Assembly: GCA_964510225.1 (NCBI GenBank)
Contig: CAZEAN010000117.1
Location: forward strand, 1-17,502
Direction: 5' to 3'
DNA from: CAZEAN01 sp964510225
Lineage (GTDB): Bacteria; Planctomycetota; Planctomycetia; Isosphaerales; Isosphaeraceae
DNA: 17,502 nucleotides
Every line of letters begins with the position of its first letter. Position 1 is the stretch's first letter. The position numbers and the translations under genes are program-made. The notes under the pieces were generated by a model, which saw only the letters and a program-made list of their open reading frames with translations, did not search any database and was not told where the DNA came from. This document shows positions 9,301 through 15,925 of this stretch, piece after piece.

Positions 9301-10795
9301 TGACTTCGACGCTCGGGGTATAGCCCTGCCCGATGATGAATTCGTCCAGTTGGATTGTTTGCTGATGGGTATCAAATGTCTTAGAGAATAGGGGGATCGC
9401 CAGGAAGTCATGCGTGAAATCAAACTCTTTCGACCAGACTGGGTCAGTCGAAACGCTGATGACATCCCCAACCGGCGTGGAAACGGAAAACTCTGCTTTG
9501 AGAGCCTCGATGTCTAGTCCCACTGCGGCCTGCATCCCGATCGTGTTTGCGACTTCGAGGTGGAACGTGGCCTCTGGCCGGACTTTGATCGGATGACCTT
9601 CAAACTCGACTTCGACCACTGCACCAGGTTCAAAGGTCACTGACGAGACGCCGAGGTACTCCATTGGCTCTCCGCCCGGCTCGGTCACTGTTACGTCAAC
9701 CCAGGTCGTCTGACCGTCAAGGTCTTCAAAGTGGTAGGTTACCTCGCCGTCAGGCGTTGTCTTAAAGTCTTGATAGACGTGGAGTTCTGGACCGCCTCGG
9801 GCGTCCAGCGCTGTCAGGGTAGCTCCGAGACCGAATCCATCCGCTCCGAGACTAAAGCCAATCGGACCGAGCGGACCAAACATGTTCGTCAGGACGAGAT
9901 CGTGCTCCATCAGGGTTGTCTGTACGACCGACTGGTCCTCCCGATAGGAATCTTCCCGGTGCGTTGACATGTCGATCGTTCCGTCTCCCTGCATCCCAGC
10001 AGAGGCGAGCCGAACGGAAGGCAGTGCTTGGCGGATGGTACCTAACTCGCGGCCGACACCAAGGAACTCAGATCCGACATTGACCGAGAGACTCGCTTCC
10101 CGGCTGTGCCCGTCCACCGTGAAATCGATCCCCATTTCTGCAGGTGGTGCGATCGGTACCGAGATCCCGACGGTACCACTCACCTCCTGGCCGAAGAACT
10201 TGAGATCACCTTGGCCATCCCGGTTGTAGGAGAGAATTTCCTGGTCGATTGCGATCCCGGAGATCTGCTGGGTCTTGTCGACCAGGGGCTCGTAACCCAA
10301 TGGAGTCCAGACTTCAATCTCGCCGCCGACCGTTCCATTGAGATCGAAGACGAAGTCGGCATAGCCACCAAACGATGGCGAAATCGTGTTGACCTGGGCG
10401 TTGAGGTAATCAAGGTCAGTCGTAATGCCAACGGGACCAAACGCGGTAGGTTGGCTAAAGTCGTTCTGGAATTGGAGGTTGTAATCGGCGTCGAAGCTCC
10501 CAGGGTTGACGTATCCGCCCAACTCAAAGCCGATTCGTCCCGTTGCATTGAGGTTTAAACTTCCCCGCGCAACCCCGATGTCCCCGCTCTCAGAGATCGG
10601 AGTACCCGAGAAGTTGCTGCCGAGAAATACCTTGGCCTCCCGAGCGCCGGAATCTCCTGGGCCGAATTGACTTGCATCATCGACCGAGTAAGTATATGTG
10701 GAGAGAAGCTGCCGCTCCTCCAAAGCATCTAGCGAGAGAATTACCTGACGTCGCGCGTTCTTGCGGGCCTTCGCGTTGATAATCTTAGTGAACAT
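6303..10795 (-). CDS. Giant secreted right-handed beta-helix protein with LEPR-XLL-like N-terminus (spans assembly gap)
   Basis: The protein has about 1,500 residues. Start ATG 10795 is chosen because GGAG lies 9 nt upstream (10805-10808) and because it begins MFTKIINAKARKNARRQ, a basic leader followed by LEERQLLS (residues 25-32), the LEPR-XLL-type motif of large planctomycete surface proteins. Residues about 35-500 form a beta-rich region I do not recognise. Three parallel beta-helix modules follow, each opened by a CSLREA-like motif: TLRQAIWQA (9262-9233), SLVEALDYA (near 8315), SIREAITVA (near 7283). Modules end with PDIGALE or PDAGAVE, the style of choice-of-anchor Q proteins. Rungs repeat as GGAIYNxG...SxxxxN. 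The 10-N gap at 8769-8778 breaks the frame artificially: the minus-strand frame 3' of the gap (IGGGIYNQWSN) runs without a stop to 6303. It lies downstream of an ECF sigma gene on the same strand. Likely a surface or matrix protein; no enzymatic residues can be assigned. Confidence 0.85.
8769..8778. other. Assembly gap (10 N) inside the beta-helix gene
   Basis: The frame before the gap ends one base into a codon and the frame after it begins on a codon boundary, so the true gap must be 3n+2 bases, not 10. Rung spacing on either side suggests that only a short stretch is missing. Confidence 0.9.
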
Positions 10796-10814
10796 CAGAA
10801 GTGTCTCCGTAGAG

Positions 10815-10888
10815 CGATCTGTTCGGTGCCGATTTCGGGGGCCTCTTGACCCATTGCCAGAGGCGTTTCCCCTCACCGACCTAGATCG
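10815..10888 (-). promoter_or_regulatory. Candidate structured RNA leader of the beta-helix gene
   Basis: Four nested complementary pairs lie within 74 nt, in plus coordinates: 10815-10820 with 10883-10888 (CGATCT/AGATCG), 10823-10828 with 10874-10879 (TCGGTG/CACCGA), 10837-10840 with 10869-10872 (GGGG/CCCC), and 10841-10846 with 10859-10864 (GCCTCT/AGAGGC). The last two stack, with a 4-nt bulge on one side and a 12-nt loop. The element ends 6 nt before the GGAG ribosome-binding site. Nesting without conflict over the whole stretch is unusual by chance. It matches no riboswitch class I know. It could be a leader that controls translation, a protein-binding site, or a processed 5' stem. Function is inference. 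Confidence 0.5.
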
Positions 10889-11015
10889 TTCAGGGTGTGA
10901 CACGTTTCCGCCTAAGATCACTCTAGGACTGTAAGCTGCGCGAAGAAGGCCCCTGTCGCCAACGGAATGATGATAATAACCTAAGTGGCACAGCAATGAC
11001 CGCAATGACCGCGGG

Positions 11016-11627
11016 CTACCTGATGAGTTCGCCGACCTCCTGCTTGAGCCTCCGGAGGATGCGACTCTTCGCTTGACGGACGACTGCGGTACTAACGCCG
11101 AGGTCAGCAGCGACATCAGCGGTTGAGCGGCCCTCAACGGTCACTCGCCAAAAGGCCTCCCAAGTCTTGGCTTCGAACTCAGAGCGTACGAACTCCAATG
11201 CCCTCTGGTAAACAGCGTCAATCTCACGTTGCTCCTGAGGGTCTTCGGCATCCTTAGTGTCAGAGAACGGATCGGGCTGCTCCCGCAATAGTCGGCCGGC
11301 CTCTGTTCCCCCGGCAGCCCCGTCCGGGTGCCGGTCTCGGAGACGGTACCAATCGAGGACCTTATTCCGGGTCACGCCGCGCAACCAACCTCGAAAGCTA
11401 TCTCCAGGCCGGTCTCGCCGGAATTCAGCGATTCCCGAAGTGACCGCCCGAAAGACTTCCTGTACCAAGTCATCAAGTTCCCCATGAGAGATTCCGCCAA
11501 GACAGCACCAGTAACGGATCAGTGGAGTGTAAAGGTGGACCACACGGTTCCAAGCTTCTTGGTCGTTGGCTCGGATGCGTTCAAGCAGGGTTAACGAGGT
11601 CGGTTGATTCTCTGCCACTGACGTCAA
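11016..11627 (-). CDS. ECF-type RNA polymerase sigma-70 factor
   Basis: 203 residues. The sigma-2 region covers about 22-97, with the core-binding segment DLVQEVFRAV (53-62) and the -10 recognition stretch SFRGWLRGVTRNKVLDWYR (77-95). An acidic linker (about 105-135) follows, then sigma-4 (about 136-200) with the helix-turn-helix STADVAADLGVSTAVVRQAK (168-187). This is the planctomycete ECF style usually found beside a Ser/Thr kinase. Here the co-oriented neighbour 220 bp downstream is the beta-helix gene, and the kinase lies beyond that on the other strand. The start is uncertain. TTG 11627 has GGAG only 4 nt upstream; GTG 11618 (residue 4) is further from it. No separate anti-sigma gene is visible, and the kinase N-terminus could play that role (inference). 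A tandem 9-bp repeat (CAATGACCG twice, near 10994-11012) lies around the 3' end. Confidence 0.93.
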   Translation of the reverse strand: MTSVAENQPTSLTLLERIRANDQEAWNRVVHLYTPLIRYWCCLGGISHGELDDLVQEVFRAVTSGIAEFRRDRPGDSFRGWLRGVTRNKVLDWYRLRDRHPDGAAGGTEAGRLLREQPDPFSDTKDAEDPQEQREIDAVYQRALEFVRSEFEAKTWEAFWRVTVEGRSTADVAADLGVSTAVVRQAKSRILRRLKQEVGELIR

Positions 11628-11807
11628 GTATCTCCAAGATTATGGTACGCCTTGATGTAACAAGTCCTAAAATCCTACTAGTTTATCTTAGCAGCGAATG
11701 AGCCATGATGTTGACCCAGGACCGATCGTTTAAAATGGGTTAGCGTGCACTCTTGGTGTTCAGGCCTGTCTTTGCCCCGGCTTGATGGCGCGGCTGGGGA
11801 AATGGGG

Positions 11808-11900
11808 TTACCTGACGTGCAGCACGCGGCCGCGGAGCAAGGTCAAAACCCGCTCGACCGTACATCTGGCGTTTGATCAGCTTCAGCCGGGCTCCAGGTC
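11808..11900 (-). pseudogene. C-terminal remnant of an IS transposase
   Basis: The minus strand reads ARLKLIKRQMYGRAGFDL and, after a +1 shift caused by one extra base near 11835-11840, LRGRVLHVR followed by TAA (11808-11810). The pattern IKRQMYGRAGFDLLRxRVL is a familiar C-terminal tail of bacterial IS transposases; I cannot name the IS family with certainty. Nothing recognisable remains upstream, so only the last 30 or so codons survive. Confidence 0.5.
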
Positions 11901-11908
11901 GAGACCAG

Positions 11909-11942
11909 ATTCTTGACCAGTCGGCAAAAATTCTTGACCAGT
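11909..11942. repeat. 13-bp direct repeat, 21-bp period
   Basis: ATTCTTGACCAGT occurs at 11909-11921 and 11930-11942, exactly 21 bp apart (two helical turns). A third GACCAG lies at 11903-11908. Spacing on one DNA face suggests tandem protein-binding sites, or an IS end. No gene starts close by. Confidence 0.5.
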
Positions 11943-12209
11943 TTGATGGAGATTTGTGCTCAGAGACACGCTAACTGCTGACATGGCCACTAGTGTCCCG
12001 AAGAATATCCAATCGATGGCTTGTTGTGGCTTGATATCCTATTTTACCTTGGCTGCAAATTGGTCGCTGATTCATCAAACTACGCAGTTTTGATTGGTAA
12101 ATAGTTCGATGCACACCCTCCCCCGCGACCATAACTGCGTTGCTTGGTCTTCGATGGGAGCGAAGTGTCTGTCTATGGCATTCCATGAAGTGTAGGGGGC
12201 TGTTCAACT

Positions 12210-12309
12210 AACACTTCGCCCCTTGGGCGTTGTCGAAACGCTCGACGCAAGTCGCTTTGAATCGAGGTAACTTACTCCCCGTGACATTTAACAGAAGGGG
12301 CAAAGTGTT
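12210..12309. repeat. 100-bp segment with 15-bp inverted terminal repeats
   Basis: AACACTTCGCCCCTT (12210-12224) and the reverse complement of 12295-12309 (AACACTTTGCCCCTT) agree in 14 of 15 bases. The flanks also pair loosely (CAACT left, AGTTG right). This could be a MITE-like relic or paired binding sites. Related half-sites occur at 12160-12168 and 12184-12190. Confidence 0.45.
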
Positions 12310-12370
12310 GAAAGTTGGGACGACCTTCAGAGCCAAGTGGTTCGTCACAGCCATAAAGATGGGGTTGCAT

Positions 12371-12400
12371 TTGTCGCAAGTTCGATGAGAAATGCGACAA
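12371..12400. repeat. 8-bp perfect dyad, operator-like
   Basis: TTGTCGCA at 12371-12378 is repeated in inverted form as TGCGACAA at 12393-12400, with a 14-nt spacer. No T-run follows. It may be a repressor-type site; the nearest gene start is 254 bp away. Confidence 0.3.
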
Positions 12401-12574
12401 TGGGCTGGCATCACCCTTAATTCTTAGCGTTGACAGAGCACTAGTTTTCGGGACGCTTTACAGGACGGATAGCGAGGTCTTTTGGGCTAGTTCAGAGCCC
12501 TTGGATGGCTGTCCCACGAAGCGAACGTTTTCGGGCCGCGTGCAACTCATCATACGAATCCGAGAGAATTCGGT

Positions 12575-12603
12575 TTTCTACGAACCTCACGACGCCTTAT
12601 ACT
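12575..12603 (+). promoter_or_regulatory. Possible promoter of the LRR gene
   Basis: TATACT (12598-12603) is a good -10 element, 50 bp before the LRR start codon. The hexamer 17 bp upstream, TTTCTA, is a poor -35 match. Seen by eye only. Confidence 0.25.
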
Positions 12604-12653
12604 GAGGATTCGAACAGTTGGTCGTCTGATGGAAACCTTCGTGGGGTCATACG

Positions 12654-13586
12654 ATGACGAATCGACGCCGACTCAACATCAGTCTCCGTGTCTTCTTGCT
12701 CGTGGTTCTCGCTCTAGGACTCTGGATGGGATGGCTTACGAATTCGGCGAGAAGGCAACGTCATACCGCGGAGACGATCCGAGAATATGGTGGCCTCGTT
12801 TACTACGACCATCAGCTCCGCAACAACCAAGCAAGTCCTGAGTCGCTGCTCCTGCCCGACATGACAAGCCAGCTCTCGGTTCCCCGTCCGTTGCGGTGGC
12901 TCCACAAGCATGTTGGGGACGACTACTTCCAGAGAATCGCCGGAGTCTCTCTCATCTCAGTCGAATCCGGCAAGGGCCGAGGCGTGACTCGACCCACCGA
13001 CGACGAAATCATGGACTCCCTCAGTGGATTGAAGAGTCTTCGAGCACTCATCCTGGAGAAAGCCCAAACCACTGATGATTCGGTCAAGAATCTGCGAGGA
13101 TTGCGACATCTTGAGTCGGTAGTCATGATAAACGCACATGATTTAAGCGATGTTGGAGTCAGCCATTTTCGTGGACTCACCAATCTCAGACTCCTTCAGA
13201 TCGACAATACAGAAGTTTCCAACAAAAAGATTACGAACAAATCGCTCTCGATTTTTGGACAGCTCAAAGCACTCGAGCAATTGGGGCTCCAAGGCTGCCC
13301 GAACATCACAAACAAAGGTTTGAAGCATATCAGAGGTCTGACCAACTTGAAGTTGTTGTCAATCAGCGAATGTGATGTCAGCGATGCGGGTGTGGAGCAC
13401 CTCCTCGAGTTGCACAACCTTGAGCATTTATTCCTTCGAGACACACAGATAACGGGGAGAGCACTCGACCAGCTCTTGACCCTGCCAAATCTCAAACACA
13501 TCTATGTTTCAGATTGTTCCAACCTAACGCAAAGTGAAGTCGATGAGCTGAAACGTTCGCACCCTGCAATACGCATCACTTACTGA
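12654..13586 (+). CDS. Membrane-anchored leucine-rich-repeat protein
   Basis: 310 residues. ATG 12654 follows GGGG (12643-12646) at a 7-nt spacing. The N-terminus MTNRRRLNISLRVFLLVVLA starts a basic-then-hydrophobic anchor (about 9-29), followed by NSARRQRHTAETIREYGGLVYYD, a juxtamembrane segment often seen in planctomycete LRR proteins. From about residue 112 there are roughly 7-8 leucine-rich repeats of the ribonuclease-inhibitor/cysteine-containing type (for example LKALEQLGLQGCPNITNKGL, LTNLKLLSISECDVSDAGV, LHNLEHLFLRDTQITG). These would form a curved protein-binding surface outside the membrane. No catalytic domain is present. It stands alone, and the next gene is convergent. It is more AT-rich than the kinase gene. 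Partner and role are unknown. Confidence 0.88.
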   Translation: MTNRRRLNISLRVFLLVVLALGLWMGWLTNSARRQRHTAETIREYGGLVYYDHQLRNNQASPESLLLPDMTSQLSVPRPLRWLHKHVGDDYFQRIAGVSLISVESGKGRGVTRPTDDEIMDSLSGLKSLRALILEKAQTTDDSVKNLRGLRHLESVVMINAHDLSDVGVSHFRGLTNLRLLQIDNTEVSNKKITNKSLSIFGQLKALEQLGLQGCPNITNKGLKHIRGLTNLKLLSISECDVSDAGVEHLLELHNLEHLFLRDTQITGRALDQLLTLPNLKHIYVSDCSNLTQSEVDELKRSHPAIRITY

Positions 13587-13759
13587 ACGACCTGCAAACT
13601 TTCATCCCGATAACGACCTTTTTCAAGACCGTATCAGCCAAGGTGTCACAGAGAATCATCCTGAGCGACCCACACTGAGAGCAAGTATGGATGATGTATA
13701 GGATAATCTCCTAGATTCTGCACGAACGAGAGGTAGGTAACGAAGGAGGGTCCGACCGA

Positions 13760-14358
13760 TTACCAGGCTTTCGTTACCGGGGTCGGGAGTCCGACTCGCA
13801 TGAAAAACCGGGCGAAGGCTTGGGAGAGATGCGCGCGATAGGGGGGAGCAGTTGCGGACGTGTCTTCACCCTCGCTCGAAGGAGTGCTTCGAGGACTTCG
13901 CGGGGGAGCGTCACGACCTCGTGGAGATCGACCACGCGATGCTCTCATTGGAATCCCTCGACCTCTTCGGTGTTGAGGAGGCTCAAGTTCCAGATAGTCC
14001 CTTCACGCACATTGTCCAGATACCGATGCCACGCCTTTGCTGTCGGATTCTGTCCTCGGCCTTCTTGGTCGGCTTCCCAGACAGTCTTAAATTCTTCGAG
14101 CCCGTAATGATGACAGCGGACCACGCTTCCGACCTTGCCATGCTCCAGGTCGGACGCTTGGGTCATCACGACGGGGTCCATCTCTACGGCAAGCAGATGT
14201 TCTCCGACCGAGAGTTTTTTGGCGATGGAACCGTCGTCTGCCTTGATGGCCGAGAGCTTCCACGAGAGGGCGGGGCATCCGAAGACGAGGTCTCCCTGCG
14301 TGAGCGGCTCATCGGCTGCGGCGGCTCGATACCATGTCTCACTCCATGGCTCACTCAT
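13760..14358 (-). pseudogene. Conserved protein of unknown function, broken by TGA and a frameshift
   Basis: Start ATG 14358 (MSEPWSETWYRAAAADEPL) overlaps the upstream gene by 8 nt. The reading frame runs through a TGA at 13945-13947 and resumes directly as EHRVVDLHEVVTLPREVLEAL. It then loses frame in a run of six C on the minus strand (13841-13846) and continues as PYRAHLSQAFARFFMRVGL to TAA 13760-13762. Reconstructed length is about 199 aa; 599 nt is one short of a multiple of three, which fits one deleted base. Distinctive segments are LTQGDLVFGCPALSWK, VVMTQASDLEHGKV and GQNPTAKAWHRYL. I know this pattern as a recurring uncharacterised bacterial protein but cannot assign a function. The SQASDLE-type core with Asp/Glu and the conserved Cys are the only residues that look catalytic, and that is speculation. 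Confidence 0.75.
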
Positions 14359-14620
14359 CGTCGCCTTCGCGGAACTGGCGAACCGGGTAAGGGACAATCT
14401 CTGGCTTGTGTCGAAGGAGCGTATCGAGCCGGACGGTGCCCGTCACTTCGGCGATGACGCGGCGAGGCATCCAAAGGGCATGAACGCCGCGATGCGGGCG
14501 GTCTTCATCGCGGATGTCGTCCCCTGTCGCATCCTTCGAGTCCAACGTCCGCATCCCATTGGAAGAGACGGAATCGTCTCCGGGTCTGACTCTCATCTCT
14601 TCGCTGTTGACTTGCGCCAT
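14351..14620 (-). CDS. Small hypothetical protein, first gene of a two-gene unit
   Basis: 89 residues. ATG 14620 is supported by GAAAGAGG (14629-14636) at an 8-nt spacing. Its stop overlaps the start of the following broken gene by 8 nt, so the two were co-translated. The N-terminal half is polar and charged; the C-terminal half is MPRRVIAEVTGTVRLDTLL...IVPYPVRQF. No known domain, signal peptide or membrane segment is evident. The partner is the conserved unknown at 13760-14358, and the overlap suggests the products act together. Confidence 0.55.
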   Translation of the reverse strand: MAQVNSEEMRVRPGDDSVSSNGMRTLDSKDATGDDIRDEDRPHRGVHALWMPRRVIAEVTGTVRLDTLLRHKPEIVPYPVRQFREGDDE

Positions 14621-14674
14621 TGTCGCAGCCTCTTTCGTTCTAGCTCCCTCCCTTTTATCGCACTCTAACGGCAG

Positions 14675-14905
14675 TTACAATCTAAGCTTAATGCCGAGCG
14701 ACCGCGGCCCGTTCCAGCCGATGATGAGGGGGTTCCACAAAGATCTAGCCCCGAAGGCGTCATCCCCGGTGATGTTGTGCTCGTCGGTCGCACTCATGAG
14801 TTTGGAATTTGGGGTCATCATGTACATGATGACCCCGAAGGTCGGCCGATTCGGGTCGATTGGCCCTTGATTCCGCCCCGAAAACGTGCGAACCATCCGG
14901 CACAT
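14675..14905 (-). CDS. Doubtful 76-codon frame, possibly a 3' gene remnant
   Basis: The frame encodes a tail WNPLIIGWNGPRSLGIKLRL before TAA. This is reminiscent of the last strand of an outer-membrane beta-barrel (PRxxGxxLRxxL), but the rest has no match I know and there is no clear ribosome-binding site. It overlaps the 26-bp palindrome, which encodes nearly the same peptide (GVIMYMMTP) on both strands. It may be a remnant or chance. Confidence 0.22.
   Translation of the reverse strand: MCRMVRTFSGRNQGPIDPNRPTFGVIMYMMTPNSKLMSATDEHNITGDDAFGARSLWNPLIIGWNGPRSLGIKLRL
14811..14836. repeat. Perfect 26-bp palindrome
   Basis: The left half GGGGTCATCATGT (14811-14823) is followed with no spacer by its exact reverse complement (14824-14836). 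Matching stops sharply on both sides. It lies between the divergent minus-strand unit and the plus-strand toxin-antitoxin cassette. Candidate roles are an operator for a dimeric regulator, a resolution or attachment site, or a cruciform. Confidence 0.8.
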
Positions 14906-15047
14906 AAGATAGAAGCGGCCCGGAGCCGCCTACAGGGAGGCCAATGGGACAGCAGGACATCATCCGTATCGCACCGTGCGGCACTCCTGGATTGGGCCGG
15001 GGAGCCACGGCGGCCATGACCGACCGAAGACCTAAGAGAGCGGGCGC

Positions 15048-15080
15048 GTCGGACCCGACATGTTTCCCCGAAGGTCGGGG
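15048..15080 (+). promoter_or_regulatory. Two hairpins directly upstream of the antitoxin gene
   Basis: GTCGG/CCGAC (15048-15059, 2-nt loop) is followed by CCCCGA/TCGGGG (15066-15080, 3-nt loop AGG). The second ends 6 nt before the Shine-Dalgarno GGAGG (15087-15091). Part of it, CCCCGAAGGTCGG, recurs at 14833-14845, next to the palindrome. Toxin-antitoxin operons are commonly autorepressed at such dyads; that role here is inference. Confidence 0.4.
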
Positions 15081-15097
15081 CATTTTGGAGGAGCGAG

Positions 15098-15409
15098 ATG
15101 GCCGCTGAGATTCATTCGACCGACGAAGCCCAGGCCGTCCCCGTCCGCTTCACGCTGCCGAAGTGGGCCGTCGAGGAGGCGAAGCTCGATGAGGCGACCC
15201 TCGACGAGGTCGCTCGCGAGGCCTTGGCCCTCGACCTGTTCCGATGCGGACGGCTCAGCCGGCCCGCCCTCGGCCGGATCCTCGGCCTCGACCGCTTCGA
15301 GACGGCGGCCTTCCTCAAGCGACATCAACTCTTCGATGACCCGACCCACGAAGAGCTCGATGCCGAGGTCGAAGCGACCCGGGAGTTGCTCGGCCGTGCC
15401 CGGTCATGA
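15098..15409 (+). CDS. UPF0175-type antitoxin
   Basis: 103 residues. ATG 15098 has a perfect GGAGG 6 nt upstream. The protein has a short basic/acidic N-terminus, FTLPKWAVEEAKLDE, then the family core VAREALALDLFRCGRLSRPALGRILGLDRFETAAFLKRHQL, which resembles UPF0175: the LxLFRxGRLS stretch and a helix-turn-helix-like GLDRFETAAFL. In this family the protein is the DNA-binding antitoxin of a type II pair, and the usual partner is a DUF3368 PIN-like protein, which follows here with a 4-nt ATGA overlap. The gene is intact. It is distinctly more GC-rich, with strong G/C third positions, than the kinase and LRR genes, suggesting foreign origin. It probably represses its own operon through the upstream dyads (inference). 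Confidence 0.82.
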   Translation: MAAEIHSTDEAQAVPVRFTLPKWAVEEAKLDEATLDEVAREALALDLFRCGRLSRPALGRILGLDRFETAAFLKRHQLFDDPTHEELDAEVEATRELLGRARS

Positions 15410-15925
15410 TCATCGTCGCCGACAGCTCGCCCTTCATCGTCCTGCTCAACATCGGCCACGTCACGGTTCTGCCCGACCTCTATGAGGCGGTCATCATCCC
15501 GCCCGAGGTCGAGGCGGAACTCGGCTCGCCCGGCCGACCCGAGCCGGTCCGTGCGTTCGTTCGTCTCCACGCCACCGGCCTGGCTCACCGTCCGGACGCC
15601 TGCCTCCGTCGAGGTGATTGCTGACCTCCATGCCGGGGAAGCCGCCGCCATCTCGCTCGCCCGGGAGCTTCGGGCCGACCGGCTCATCATCGACGAATCG
15701 CCGGGGAGAGCCGCGGCGAGGCAACGTGGCATCCCCATCATCGGCACGGTGGGCGTCCTGGAGTTGGCGGCCGACGCCGGGCTCATCGACCTGGAGCGGG
15801 CGTTCGAGGCCGTCAAGCGAACCGACTTCTGGGTGAGCCCGAAGTTCCTCGACGAGCGACTGGCCCTGTTTCGCGAGCGGACGCGGCCGAAGGGACACGG
15901 CGACGAATCCGGGGGAGAGGCGTGA
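15406..15925 (+). pseudogene. DUF3368 (PIN-like) toxin, frameshifted by a GTTC tandem duplication
   Basis: The start overlaps the antitoxin stop (ATGA). Frame 1 encodes MIIVADSSPFIVLLNIGHVT...IIPPEVEAELG through residue 51 (15558). The family sequence then continues in another frame from 15563: VRTPASVEVIADLHAGEAAA, ISLARELRADRLIIDES, GIPIIGTVGVLELAADAG. The shift is exactly explained by GTTC occurring twice (15555-15558 and 15559-15562); with one copy the gene gives a continuous product of about 171 aa. The acidic residues of a PIN-like nuclease are present (VADSS, GEAAA, IDES). As written, the product stops at the TGA at 15622-15624 and lacks its C-terminal half, so it should be non-toxic. 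Such toxins are RNases in the PIN superfamily, though DUF3368 members are less well studied. Confidence 0.85.

Larger units (their letters stand above)
11628..12653. other. 1-kb interval without an intact gene
   Basis: The interval lies between the divergent sigma gene (-) and LRR gene (+). Open frames here are short, lack family features and have no good ribosome-binding sites. What can be seen is a degenerate transposase tail (11808-11900), a 13-bp direct repeat (11909-11942), several copies of a GGGGCGAAGTGT-like motif between 12157 and 12309, and a short dyad (12371-12400). Base composition is more AT-rich than in the neighbouring core genes. Confidence 0.6.

Noticed and set aside
10815..10888. 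Cyclic-di-GMP or fluoride riboswitch
   Set aside because: The GGGGAAAC stretch superficially recalls such elements, but the conserved core and helix arrangement of those classes are not present.
10796..11137. Longer N-terminus of the beta-helix gene, from 11137
   Set aside because: It would overlap the sigma gene and run through the structured leader. The GGAG site and the LEPR-XLL-like leader point to ATG 10795.
11971..12414. Two minus-strand frames of 78 and 68 codons
   Set aside because: No domain, poor start signals, and they coincide with inverted repeats and AT-rich intergenic DNA.
14944..15108. 54-codon plus-strand frame starting MGQQDIIRIAPCG with GGGAGG just upstream
   Set aside because: The Shine-Dalgarno spacing is only 3 nt, the frame overlaps the antitoxin start and hairpins, and the composition is not protein-like after residue 20.
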